In this document: positions 1-7,338 of the stretch, one piece after another | Layout of the letters: every line of letters starts with the position of its first letter | How positions within the stretch are numbered: position 1 is the first letter of the stretch | Source: Rhodococcus rhodnii | GTDB lineage: Bacteria > Actinomycetota > Actinomycetes > Mycobacteriales > Pseudonocardiaceae | NCBI GenBank assembly: GCA_000720375.1 | Contig: JOAA01000057.1 | Coordinates: forward strand, 1-33,028 | Direction of reading: 5' to 3' | Length of the DNA: 33,028 bases | Program-made: the position numbers and the translations under genes | The notes under the pieces: model-generated | Seen by the model: only the letters and a program-made list of their open reading frames with translations | Databases searched by the model: none | What the model was told of the DNA's origin: nothing

Positions 1-1
1 C

Positions 2-70
2 GCCAAAGGCCTCCGCCACATGGCACGCAACCCACTCCAACCACTAGCCCTACTCGGAATCCCCACCTAA
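2..70 (+). CDS. C-terminal tail of a probable transposase (5' end outside window)
   Basis: An open frame enters from the left edge and ends at TAA 68-70. The 22 visible codons read AKGLRHMARNPLQPLALLGI followed by PT. The pattern of a basic segment followed by a short Pro-Leu-Leu-Gly-Ile end resembles, from memory, the extreme C-termini of DDE transposases of the ISAs1 type. That family assignment is inference from a very short piece. Its position beside two IS30 relics and repeated DNA fits a mobile-element remnant. Too little is visible to say whether the gene is intact. Confidence 0.35.
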   Translation, partial: AKGLRHMARNPLQPLALLGIPT

Positions 71-99
71 CAACACAAAACGACTTTGCCGACCCCCTG

Positions 100-290
100 C
101 CCATCCCGGGGGGCGTCCCCGATCCCATTCTACCGGGGGTAAGGCCTGGTCAAAGGGGTTACTGGCCGGTTGTGGACAGGTGGCGGCGCGAACGGAAGAT
201 CCTCTCGGAGATCACCCGGTTGAGGGCCGCACGAGTGAGGGCGCCGGGGCACATGCCGCTACGTCCTCAGGTGTTCGAGCGTGCTGCGGC
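100..290 (+). repeat. Dispersed repeat, copy A (core 100-222)
   Basis: Positions 100-222 match 573-695 (copy B) with only two visible mismatches. A GGGG-CGT-CCCC mini-hairpin lies near its left end and TTGTGGACAG at 170-179. Beyond 222, copy A instead follows copy C: both continue through GGCCGCACGAGTGA to a shared 27-bp block (263-289 here, 1035-1061 in C). Read on the minus strand, that block is the last codons and stop of the neighbouring GGDEF-EAL gene (A-A-R-S-N-T-stop). Copy A therefore carries a duplicated piece of that gene's 3' end. Confidence 0.8.
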
Positions 291-329
291 TCCACGGCCG
301 CGATGACGCTGCGGTGGCCGGTGTCGGCC

Positions 330-560
330 TGGTTTTCTCAGCCTGGATGAACGGATCGTGATCGCTGACCAGCTCCATCAGCCGGGGGTGTCGTTGCGGG
401 CGATCGCCAAGCGGTTGGGCCGACCTGTGCGTCCACACCGCGGAACCACGACCTCGACGCCGCCGACCTCAACAACCGCCCCTCATGACCCTCAACTGGG
501 ACACCCGGCCAAACACCTCGTCGACCAAAACCCGCACCAGAGCCCACCATGCCGGCCCCA
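330..560 (+). pseudogene. IS30-family transposase relic, N- and C-terminal ends joined
   Basis: From about 330 the plus strand reads FSQPG-like decay and then SLDERIVIADQLHQPGVSL and AIAKRLGRP. This is the N-terminal helix-turn-helix pattern of IS30-family transposases (D-E-R-x-x-I-A-D ... S-x-R-x-I-A-x-x-L-G-R). About 20 codons later it resumes as DLNNRP, MTLNWDT and PAKHLVDQ in shifted frames, which resembles the IS30 C-terminal block (L-N-x-R-P-R-x-T-L-x-W-x-T-P-A). The catalytic DDE core of several hundred codons is missing. At least two frameshifts (around 481 and 511) break the rest. It is a dead internal-deletion derivative. Confidence 0.6.
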
Positions 561-695
561 GACATTCCCCCACCCATCCCGGGGGGCGTCCCCGATCCCA
601 TTCTACCGGGGGTAAGGCCTGGTCAAAGGGGTTACTGGCGGGTTGTGGACAGGTGACGGCGCGAACGGAAGATCCTCTCGGAGATCACCCGGTTG
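557..695 (+). repeat. Dispersed repeat, copy B
   Basis: The core 573-695 is nearly identical to 100-222, offset by exactly 473 bp. The left flank 557-572 (CCCCAGACATTCCCCC) also matches the left flank of the distant copy D near 32689, which suggests that the true left end of the element lies near 557. The copy contains the GGGG-CGT-CCCC arm pair and TTGTGGACAG. I see no reading frame that is conserved between the copies, so it is probably non-coding. Confidence 0.8.
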
Positions 696-768
696 GGGCG
701 CCGCGAGCTGCCTGTTTTCGCTGGATCAGGGTGTGGGCATCGCGAGGCGGCCCGGGATCAATTATCGA

Positions 769-940
769 ATGGCGAAGTACTGGCAGGCCGCTGACCCTGC
801 TGCGGCGGAGGCGGTCGTGCCGCCGCAGCAGTCGATGCTGGCTCGGCTTCTCAGCCTGGACGAGCGGATCGGGATCGCGGACCAGTGCCATCAGCCTGGG
901 ATGTCGCTGCGGACGATCGCCGCACGGCTGGGCCGGTCAA
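769..940 (+). pseudogene. IS30-family transposase relic, N-terminal part only
   Basis: The open frame beginning near ATG 769 contains LLSLDERIGIADQCHQPGMS and then LRTIAARLGRS, the same IS30-type N-terminal helix-turn-helix as in the relic at 330. The two are clearly diverged at the DNA level. The frame runs directly into repeat copy C at about 935 and ends shortly after as an unrelated tail (GYWPVVDR). All of the catalytic domain is absent. The relic has been cut by the repeat or by a recombination event at that junction. Confidence 0.6.
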
Positions 941-1061
941 GGGGTTACTGGCCGGTTGTGGACAGATGACGGCCCGAACGGAAGATCTGCTCGACGATCA
1001 CCCGGTTGGGGCCGCACGAGTGAAACGGGGGCACGTCCTCAGGTGTTCGAGCGTGCTGCGG
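935..1061 (+). repeat. Dispersed repeat, copy C, abutting the GGDEF-EAL gene end
   Basis: From GGTCAAGGGG at 935 onward the sequence follows copies A and B (GGTTACTGGCCGGTTGTGGA, then GAACGGAAGATC, then ATCACCCGGTTG) with more divergence. It continues with copy A through GGCCGCACGAGTGA into the 3' end of the gene at 1039-3183. The left half seen in A and B, with the GGGG/CCCC hairpin, is missing here and the IS30 relic takes its place. Since the gene end is native here, C is probably the ancestral location from which copy A was derived. Confidence 0.75.
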
Positions 1062-3183
1062 TGAGCCAGCGTTCGATCTCCGAGGGCGGGCCGGACTTGG
1101 CGTAGAGCCAGCCCTGCGCGCAATCTGCGCCGATCCGGCGCAACCGATCGGCCTGCTCGGTCGTCTCGACGCCTTCGGCCGTCACGGTCAGGCCGAGCAG
1201 GTGCGCGAGGGACACCAGCGTCCGCACGATCTGGGTGTCGACCAGGCTGGCGTTGCCCGGGTCGCGCAGGCCTTCGAGGAACGACCCGGCGATCTTGAGC
1301 GTGCGCACCGGTAGGACCCGCAGGTACGCCAGATTCGAATATCCCGTGCCGAAGTCGTCGATCGCGATGGTCAGGCCCAGGTCGACCAGCGTGCGCAGCA
1401 TTTCCAGCGGTTCGCCGGTCGCGCCCATGATCGCGCTCTCGGTCAACTCCAGTTGCACGCGGTGTGCGGGTAGTCCGGTCTCGGCGAGGATCTTGCGGAT
1501 GTCGTCGACCAGGCCTGGGTCTCGGCATTGCCGGACCGCGAGGTTGACGCTGACGTACGGCGCGTCGTCGCCGAAGCGGTCCCACCATTCCTTCGCCTGG
1601 ATGCACGCGGTCCGCAGCACCCAGCGTCCCAAGGGGACGATCAGGCCGGTCTCCTCGGCCAGTCCGATGAACCGGTCCGGGCCAAGCGGGCCGAACTCCG
1701 GGTGCCGCCAGCGCACCAGCGCTTCCACGCCGTGCAGTTCGCCGTCGGGCAGCCGGACGATCGGCTGGTAGTCCACATAGAACTCTTCGCGCTCCAGCGC
1801 GGCCGGCATCCGTGCGGACAACGTGAAGCGGGCGACCTCGTGTGCGTTGCGCTCCGGGTCGAAGCACGCGTATTGATCTTTGCCGTCGGATTTTGCCCAG
1901 TACAGCGTGACATCCGCGTCCCGCATGGTGTCCGCGGGCGTGGTGCCCTCGCATGGCCGCTCGACGATGCCGATGCTCGCCGACACGGTCAGGTCATGCC
2001 CGCCGATCCGGACCGGTTCGCGCAACGCGGCCAGTATCTTCTCTGCCAGCAGCGTGAGGTCTTTGATCGACGCGCAATCCTGAACCAGGACAACAAATTC
2101 GTCGCCGCCCATCCGCGCGACCATCCGGTCGGGACCGTCGACGAGCACGCCGAGCCGGGTGCCGACGGCGACCAGCAGCTGGTCGCCGACGTCGTGGCCG
2201 AGGCTGTCGTTGATCACTTTGAAGCCGTCGACGTCCAGGTAGCACAGGCCGACGCGGGATTCGCCGCCCGCGGCGAACACTTCGTTGAGCCGTTCCTGAA
2301 ACAGCGCGCGGTTGGGCAGACCGGTCAACGGGTCGTGTGTGGCCTCGTGGCGCAGCCTGCGCTGCAAGGTGTGCCGCTCGGTGATGTCCTCGATCATGCC
2401 GACGAGGTACTGCGGGCGACCGGCTTCGTCGCGGACGACCGAGACTTTCACGTTGGTGCGCAACGTGACCCCGTCACGTCGGCTGAACCGGCGCTCGACT
2501 TGGTAGTTGTCGCGCTCGCCCGCCATCGCCTCGTCGTACTCCTTGCGGAGTTCGACCGGCATGTCCTTTTCGAAGAACTCCTCGATGTTCATCGTGCGCA
2601 GCTCGGTGAGCGGGACACCGAGCAGATCGGACATCGCCCGGTTGGCGTCGATGATGTTGCCGCGCATGTCGCAAATGCCGATTCCGACTGCGGCTTCGTG
2701 GAAGACGGCCTGGAACCGCGCCTCGCTCGCTCGCAACGCTGCGTGTGCACCGCGCCGGGCGTCCATCACCGCGGACCGGACCGAGTCCGACTGTTGATCT
2801 TCAAGAATGCGTTCGCTGGTGGCCTCGTTGAATCCGGTCACAAGTGAAGCAAGAATTTTCGGGAGGCGTTCCATCGCCCGTTCGGCCGAACCGGCCAGCG
2901 CGGGGAGCCCTTCGCCAATCACCCGAATGGACGCGGCCAGCGACTCGGTTTCGATGAAGCGCATCCGCACCAACTCGACGCCGATCCACTCGACGTGCTC
3001 CTGGACGTAGGTATCCGAGCACGCGGCGTCGGCGAGAACCTTGGCGAACTCGGCCAGCCGCTCGACGATCTCCTCGGTCTCCAGCGCGACATAACTGGTG
3101 TTCCGGACGGCCGCGGCCCAGCGCCGGGCGAACCGTTCACACCCGCCTGACCCCTCGGCCGCGGGCCAGCTCGGGCTCTCCAC
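1039..3183 (-). CDS. PAS-GGDEF-EAL bifunctional c-di-GMP synthase/phosphodiesterase
   Basis: This 714-aa signalling protein makes and/or degrades c-di-GMP. Numbered from GTG 3183, an N-terminal helical region (about 10-130) is followed by a PAS domain (about 150-270), a GGDEF domain with an intact GGDEF motif at 359-363, and an EAL domain with EAL at 487-489, DDFGTGY at 609-615 and EGVE at 670-673. The usual K-I-D of EAL domains reads K-I-A (630-632), so one conserved acidic residue is lost. The RxxD inhibitory site five residues before GGDEF reads D-G-P-D, so product inhibition may be absent. An upstream ATG at 3237 is possible, but AAGGG lies 8 nt before GTG 3183 and the extra residues look non-coding. 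The architecture resembles Streptomyces RmdA/RmdB-type proteins. It is divergent from the lysozyme gene. Its last codons lie inside repeat copy C. Confidence 0.9.
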   Translation of the reverse strand: MESPSWPAAEGSGGCERFARRWAAAVRNTSYVALETEEIVERLAEFAKVLADAACSDTYVQEHVEWIGVELVRMRFIETESLAASIRVIGEGLPALAGSAERAMERLPKILASLVTGFNEATSERILEDQQSDSVRSAVMDARRGAHAALRASEARFQAVFHEAAVGIGICDMRGNIIDANRAMSDLLGVPLTELRTMNIEEFFEKDMPVELRKEYDEAMAGERDNYQVERRFSRRDGVTLRTNVKVSVVRDEAGRPQYLVGMIEDITERHTLQRRLRHEATHDPLTGLPNRALFQERLNEVFAAGGESRVGLCYLDVDGFKVINDSLGHDVGDQLLVAVGTRLGVLVDGPDRMVARMGGDEFVVLVQDCASIKDLTLLAEKILAALREPVRIGGHDLTVSASIGIVERPCEGTTPADTMRDADVTLYWAKSDGKDQYACFDPERNAHEVARFTLSARMPAALEREEFYVDYQPIVRLPDGELHGVEALVRWRHPEFGPLGPDRFIGLAEETGLIVPLGRWVLRTACIQAKEWWDRFGDDAPYVSVNLAVRQCRDPGLVDDIRKILAETGLPAHRVQLELTESAIMGATGEPLEMLRTLVDLGLTIAIDDFGTGYSNLAYLRVLPVRTLKIAGSFLEGLRDPGNASLVDTQIVRTLVSLAHLLGLTVTAEGVETTEQADRLRRIGADCAQGWLYAKSGPPSEIERWLTAARSNT

Positions 3184-3296
3184 CGTCCACACCCTTCGGC
3201 ACTCGCGCGATCGATCCAACTGGCCGGCCGAGCGCAACCTTACCGGCTTTGAACAGGAAGGTACTCAGCCCCGCAACTGTCAAGTTGGTTAACCCT

Positions 3297-3311
3297 AGTG
3301 ATTCTTTCACA
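3297..3311. promoter_or_regulatory. Candidate BldD-like operator
   Basis: AGTGA-TTCTT-TCACA sits in the 224-bp divergent gap between the c-di-GMP gene and the lysozyme gene. It matches the reported BldD pattern AGTGA-(n)-TCACC in nine of ten positions. BldD is the c-di-GMP-responsive developmental repressor of actinomycetes and is known to bind upstream of GGDEF/EAL genes. The match is seen in the sequence; the binding protein is inferred. Confidence 0.35.
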
Positions 3312-3407
3312 CCAAAGCGTGACAAGTGGGTAGTTATGGGCTCACAATCCTGACTCAGGCGGCTACTTTCAGTTAGCCGTCTGCGAGGGCAAGGAAAGGG
3401 CATCCCC

Positions 3408-4238
3408 ATGAAGATCCCTGCAATCCCAAGGGGCCGCCGCCTGCTGACCGCGGTGGTGTCCGCCTCTTTTCTGGTGATCGGCGCCTTACCCGCGGGCGCC
3501 GCGCCGGTTCCCGTTGACCCGACCGATCGGTACATCGCGGAGAACGACCATCCGATGGGCTCGCAGATCGCCAAGCACGAAGGCAGCGAGCCGATGGTGC
3601 TGGTGCCACAGGACGTCAACGTCCAGGCTGTCGTGCACGGCATCGACGTCAGTGGCTGGCAAGGCAATGTGGACTGGGCGCACTGGTGGAACCAGGGCAA
3701 GCGGTTCGCATATGTCAAGGCAACAGAGCGAAACAACTACCGCAACCCGTACTTCGCACAGCAGTACAACGGTTCTTACAACATCGGCATGATCCGCGGC
3801 GCGTACCACTTCGCGATCCCGAACGCGACGAGTGGCGCGGCACAAGCGGACTACTTCGTCAGCAACGGTGGCGGCTGGTCGCGCGACGGCAAGACGCTTC
3901 CCGGCGCGCTGGACATGGAGTACAACCCTTACGGCGCAACGTGTTACGGGCTGTCCAAGCCGGCAATGACCGGATGGATCAAGTCCTTCAGCGACCGCTA
4001 CCACGCGCTGACCGGTCGCTGGCCGGTGATCTACACGAGCACCAGCTGGTGGTCGCAGTGCGTCGACGGTGACTTCTCGTCCACGAACCCCCTGTGGGTG
4101 GCCAGGTACGCGTCCACAGTCGGTGCTCTGCCGTACAACTGGCAGGTGTGGACGTTCTGGCAGTACACGTCATCCCCGATCGACCAGAACTACTTCAACG
4201 GGGCCTACGACCGTTTGCAGGTTTTGGCGAACGGCTAA
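3408..4238 (+). CDS. Secreted GH25 lysozyme (N,O-diacetylmuramidase type)
   Basis: This 276-aa protein is predicted to be an exported muramidase that cuts peptidoglycan between MurNAc and GlcNAc. A basic start (MKIPAIPRGRR), a hydrophobic stretch and an A-G-A cleavage region near residue 31 form a signal peptide. About 45 variable residues follow, and then the GH25 barrel begins at GIDVSGWQG (Asp80). The catalytic D-x-E pair is at LDMEY (Asp169, Glu171). Cys179 and Cys218 could form a disulfide. The barrel runs to the C-terminus and no cell-wall-binding repeats follow. AAGGAAAGGG lies just upstream of the ATG. The stop overlaps the convergent LysR stop in the shared bases CTAA. No phage genes are nearby, so a housekeeping or developmental wall-remodelling role fits better than a phage endolysin. 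Confidence 0.9.
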   Translation: MKIPAIPRGRRLLTAVVSASFLVIGALPAGAAPVPVDPTDRYIAENDHPMGSQIAKHEGSEPMVLVPQDVNVQAVVHGIDVSGWQGNVDWAHWWNQGKRFAYVKATERNNYRNPYFAQQYNGSYNIGMIRGAYHFAIPNATSGAAQADYFVSNGGGWSRDGKTLPGALDMEYNPYGATCYGLSKPAMTGWIKSFSDRYHALTGRWPVIYTSTSWWSQCVDGDFSSTNPLWVARYASTVGALPYNWQVWTFWQYTSSPIDQNYFNGAYDRLQVLANG

Positions 4239-5104
4239 CAGCGACCGCTCCGAGCCGCGGCGACCGTGTCCAGCAACGCGGTCGCCGCGGCGCTGGGCGA
4301 TTCCGACGTGACCACAACGGTCTCCCAAGCCGGCACCGGCTCGGCGAGGCCGATGAACTGCGCCTTGTCGGTCTTCACCGAAAAGGACTGTGGCACGAGC
4401 GCGACGCCGAGCCCGAAGGTCACCAGGTCGAGCAGCGAATGCACGTCGTTGACCTCGAACGCGATCCGCCGGTCGCCGATCACCGAATCGACAAGATCGC
4501 GGGAACCCCAATCTGGTTGGAAATCCACGAACGGTTCTCTGGATAGGTCGGCCAGTGACACCTGGGTCCGGCCGGCCAGCGGATGCTCCAAGCCACACGC
4601 CAGGACAAGGGGTTCGCTCGCCAAAGAGCGGATCAGCACGTCGTCCGTCGGTCGCAATGGCCTTGCTACCAAGGCAATGTCCAACCGGCCCGCCTTCACC
4701 TGGTCGATCAGGTGCCGGGAACCGCCCTGCCGCAACTGGATCTCCACGCCGGGGTGCGCGGCGTGAAACCGGGCGAGAACATGCGGCACGTTCACCACGT
4801 GCACGCACTGCAGCGAACCGACAGCCAGGTTGCCGCGGATCAATCCCTGCACCGCCGCGACCGCGTCACGAGCCGCGTCGGTCGCGCTCAACGCTCGGCG
4901 TGCTTCGACGAGCAGGGCACGACCCGCGGGCGTAAGTTCGACTTGCCGGGTACTTCTGATGAACAGTGACGCCCCCAGTTCACGCTCAAGGGAACGGATC
5001 GCCGACGAGAGCCCGGACTGCGCCACGTGCATCCGCTTGGCCGCACGGGTGAAATGAGATTCCTCGGCGACCGCGACGAAGTACTCGAGCTGCCGGAGTT
5101 CCAT
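4235..5104 (-). CDS. LysR-family transcriptional regulator
   Basis: This 289-aa protein has a standard LysR layout. The winged helix-turn-helix is at residues 1-60 (MELRQLEYFVAVAEESHFT, then AAKRMHVAQSGLSSAIRSLE), followed by a linker helix and a periplasmic-binding-like effector domain starting near residue 90 (GNLAVGSLQ). Length is typical for the family. It is divergent from the aldo/keto reductase gene with a 109-bp gap, which is the classic arrangement for a LysR protein controlling its neighbour; the effector is unknown. Its TAG stop overlaps the lysozyme TAA tail to tail (4235-4238). No defects are visible. Confidence 0.9.
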   Translation of the reverse strand: MELRQLEYFVAVAEESHFTRAAKRMHVAQSGLSSAIRSLERELGASLFIRSTRQVELTPAGRALLVEARRALSATDAARDAVAAVQGLIRGNLAVGSLQCVHVVNVPHVLARFHAAHPGVEIQLRQGGSRHLIDQVKAGRLDIALVARPLRPTDDVLIRSLASEPLVLACGLEHPLAGRTQVSLADLSREPFVDFQPDWGSRDLVDSVIGDRRIAFEVNDVHSLLDLVTFGLGVALVPQSFSVKTDKAQFIGLAEPVPAWETVVVTSESPSAAATALLDTVAAARSGRC

Positions 5105-5213
5105 GATTTATCACCCGTGGTGCTGAATGCCATCAGTTTTCTCTGTTGGACAGATTAATACAGCGCGCGCAGGCTGGGAGTACGTCAGCGAGCAGAGAAC
5201 GGAGAGAGCCACC
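5105..5213. promoter_or_regulatory. Divergent lysR / aldo-keto reductase control region
   Basis: This 109-bp gap is locally AT-richer than its surroundings. It contains a dyad CACC-CGT-GGTG (5112-5122) just upstream of the lysR start and a second imperfect dyad CTGAATGCCATCAG (5123-5136). Either could be a LysR-type site, and the first would overlap the lysR ribosome-binding region and so permit autorepression. A purine-rich GGAGAG (5201-5206) is the ribosome-binding site of the reductase. I see no convincing -35/-10 pair. Confidence 0.3.
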
Positions 5214-6074
5214 ATGCGGACTCGTCGGATCGGCGAAACCCAGGTCAGCGCCATCGGCCTCGGCGGAATGCCGTTGTCGATCGAGGGACGGCCGGACGAG
5301 CGGCGGGCCATCGACACCATCCACGCCGCGCTGGACGCCGGCATCAACTTCATCGACACGGCAGACGCGTACAGCCTCAGCGACGCCGACTTCGGGCACA
5401 ACGAGACGCTGATCGCCAACGCTGTGGCCTCGTACGGCGGCGACACGTCCGACGTGCTGATCGCCACCAAGGGCGGCCACACGCGCCTGCCAGACGGTTC
5501 CTGGGGACTCAACGGCACCGCGGCGTACATCAAGCAGGCCTGCGAGGCGTCGCTGAAGCGGCTCGGTGTCGAGGCGATCGGCCTCTACCAGTTCCACCGG
5601 CCGGACCCGAAGACGCCGATCGCCGAATCGGTCAGCGCGGTGCGTGACCTGCTGGACGAAGGCAAGATCCGGTACGCGGGCGTATCGAACTTCAACTCCG
5701 AGGAGATCAAGCAGGCCAACGAGATCCTCGGCGGCAGGCTGGTTGCCGTGCAGAACCAGTTCTCGCCGGCGTTCCGGTCAAGCGAGCCGGAGCTGGAGCT
5801 GTGCGACGAGCTCGGCATCGCGTTCCTGCCGTGGAGCCCGCTCGGCGGCATCAGCAAGGCCGGTGACCTGGGGGCGCGGTTCGCCGCGTTCGCCGAGATC
5901 GGTGCGGCCCGTGGCGTGAGCCCGCAGCGGGTCTGTCTGGCGTGGATGCTCGCCAAGTCGCCGGTGGTCATCCCGATCCCGGGTTCGTCGCGTCCGGCCA
6001 GCATCCAGGATTCGGCCGCGGCAGTGGATCTTGAGCTGACCGCGGAGGAAATTCTGTCGCTCGACAAGTCGTGA
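5214..6074 (+). CDS. Aldo/keto reductase
   Basis: This 286-aa protein is an NADPH-dependent aldo/keto reductase with a TIM-barrel fold. The catalytic tetrad can be placed: Asp48 and Tyr53 in FIDTADAY, Lys86 in IATKGG and His128 in YQFHRPD. The C-terminal cofactor segment is also visible (VVIPIPGSSRPASIQDS). The start is set by GGAGAG 8 nt upstream and by the family pattern (MRTRRIGETQVSAIGLGGMP); a longer frame from 5127 lacks such support. The substrate cannot be told from sequence. It is probably regulated by the divergent LysR protein, and a GC-rich hairpin follows the stop. Confidence 0.9.
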   Translation: MRTRRIGETQVSAIGLGGMPLSIEGRPDERRAIDTIHAALDAGINFIDTADAYSLSDADFGHNETLIANAVASYGGDTSDVLIATKGGHTRLPDGSWGLNGTAAYIKQACEASLKRLGVEAIGLYQFHRPDPKTPIAESVSAVRDLLDEGKIRYAGVSNFNSEEIKQANEILGGRLVAVQNQFSPAFRSSEPELELCDELGIAFLPWSPLGGISKAGDLGARFAAFAEIGAARGVSPQRVCLAWMLAKSPVVIPIPGSSRPASIQDSAAAVDLELTAEEILSLDKS

Positions 6075-6083
6075 GGGACTGCT

Positions 6084-6113
6084 GCATCCGGCCCTATCGG
6101 CGGGGCTGGATGC
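6084..6113 (+). terminator. Hairpin after the aldo/keto reductase
   Basis: GCATCCGGCCC and GGGCTGGATGC form an 11-bp stem with one G-U pair and an 8-nt loop, starting 10 nt after the reductase stop. No T-run follows. It ends only 10 nt before the GTG start of the next gene, so it could attenuate or occlude that gene's translation as well as terminate transcription. Confidence 0.5.
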
Positions 6114-6123
6114 GCACCAAAAT

Positions 6124-7284
6124 GTGCGGATGAATTTGGCCCTGGTGATTGTCGGCGTGCTGCTCATGATCGGCAGCGGGGTGTTGTTCGCGCAGCAGGC
6201 CCGCGCACTCACCGGCACGATCATCGGTGCCGTCGGTCTGCTGCTCACCGTCGCAGGCTGGGTGATGCTCGACGGCGGCTCGACGCTCAGCGACGCGCTG
6301 AGAACCGGCGGACTCGCAGCGGCCGCGATCGTCGGTCTGTACGCGTTGTGGCTCGCCGACCGCCGTCACAAACTCGACGAAGACCGCCAGGACATCGAGC
6401 GGCGAAGGCACGACCTGGAAACCCAGCGGCACACCATCGAGCAGGCCCGCCAGCAGATGGAAGGCCAGCGGATGCAGCACGACCGCGAACGTTCGACCGA
6501 CGAGCGCTTCGCCAGGTCCATCGAGCTGCTGGGCAACGACGCCGACCAGGTCAGGGTCGGCGCGATGCACGCCTTGGCCGGGCTTGCCCGCAGCCGCCCG
6601 GAGTACACGCAGACCGTGCTTGACGTGCTGTGCGCGTACTTGCGCAGGCCTTTCGACCACGCGCACTACGCCCGGCTGCGTGGTGCTTCGGACGTGGCGG
6701 AGTCGGTGGAGGCTGACCGCGAGCGCCAGGTCCGGTTGACCGCACAGCGGCTGATCGGCGAACTGCTGCCGGAGAGCGGTGACGGCCGGGCGCCTACGTA
6801 TGACCTGGATCTGACCGGGGCGACTTTGGAGTACTTCGACATCTCCGAGCGGGTCGTCGGCCAGCTCACCGCGCGGTCGGTGAACCTGTACGAGGCCAAC
6901 GCCTTCGGCAACATGGAGATCTACGGCGACGCGTGGTTCACCTCGGCGCACAGCTGGGGCAAGTTCATCGCGCCTGGGACGACGTTCCACAAGCGCGCTT
7001 GGTTCTCGAACTTTGAGGCGGACCAGCTGGTCGATCTCAAACAGTCCAAGTTCGACGGTGTGACCAAGCTGGCGCACGCTACTTTCGACGGCAAGGTCGT
7101 GTTGCGGGGCAGCAAGTTCGCGCAGCCGATCGACCTCAACCACAGCGCTTTCAATGGCGGCTTGGACATGTCTTCGGCTGCGACCACGACGGCGGATACG
7201 CATGGCATGACCGTGTCGTTGGAGATGAAGAACGAGTTGCCGCAGGGTTGGATCGTCGACGACACGGGCCTGGTTCGCGCCTGA
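6124..7284 (+). CDS. Membrane-anchored pentapeptide-repeat-like protein
   Basis: This protein is 386 aa if it starts at GTG 6124 (384 aa from ATG 6130). Three hydrophobic segments lie at about 5-22, 31-50 and 62-78. They are followed by a highly charged helix rich in Arg, Glu and Gln (about 80-125) that looks like a coiled coil. Next comes a conserved actinobacterial block (RFARSIELLGNDADQVRVGA, then HALAGLARSRPEYTQTVLDV). The C-terminal third carries degenerate pentapeptide-type units (DLTGATLEYFDIS, SVNLYEANAFGNMEIYG, AHATFDGKVVLRGSKF). Such proteins are common in actinomycetes and mostly uncharacterised; a scaffold or sensor role at the membrane is only a guess. A strong hairpin follows the stop. 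Confidence 0.75.
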   Translation: MRMNLALVIVGVLLMIGSGVLFAQQARALTGTIIGAVGLLLTVAGWVMLDGGSTLSDALRTGGLAAAAIVGLYALWLADRRHKLDEDRQDIERRRHDLETQRHTIEQARQQMEGQRMQHDRERSTDERFARSIELLGNDADQVRVGAMHALAGLARSRPEYTQTVLDVLCAYLRRPFDHAHYARLRGASDVAESVEADRERQVRLTAQRLIGELLPESGDGRAPTYDLDLTGATLEYFDISERVVGQLTARSVNLYEANAFGNMEIYGDAWFTSAHSWGKFIAPGTTFHKRAWFSNFEADQLVDLKQSKFDGVTKLAHATFDGKVVLRGSKFAQPIDLNHSAFNGGLDMSSAATTTADTHGMTVSLEMKNELPQGWIVDDTGLVRA

Positions 7285-7286
7285 CC

Positions 7287-7332
7287 CTCGTGAGTGTTTT
7301 GGCCGGTTCTAACCGGACTGAACACTCACGAG
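7287..7332. terminator. Bidirectional terminator with CTCGTGAGTG arms
   Basis: CTCGTGAGTGTT (7287-7298) and AACACTCACGAG (7321-7332) are perfect 12-bp complements. They enclose a second perfect stem, CCGGTT-CT-AACCGG (7303-7316). The element sits between two convergent genes and can serve both. Its outer arm shares the 10-mer CTCGTGAGTG with the terminator at 13216-13261. Confidence 0.85.
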
Positions 7333-7338
7333 CGGTAT

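Noticed and set aside
1528..2847. 439-codon plus-strand frame inside the GGDEF-EAL gene
   Set aside because: The real gene shows intact PAS, GGDEF and EAL motifs; the opposite frame shows none.
3408..4238. Prophage endolysin
   Set aside because: The lysozyme has a signal peptide and ordinary chromosomal neighbours; no phage structural, integrase or holin gene is in the window.
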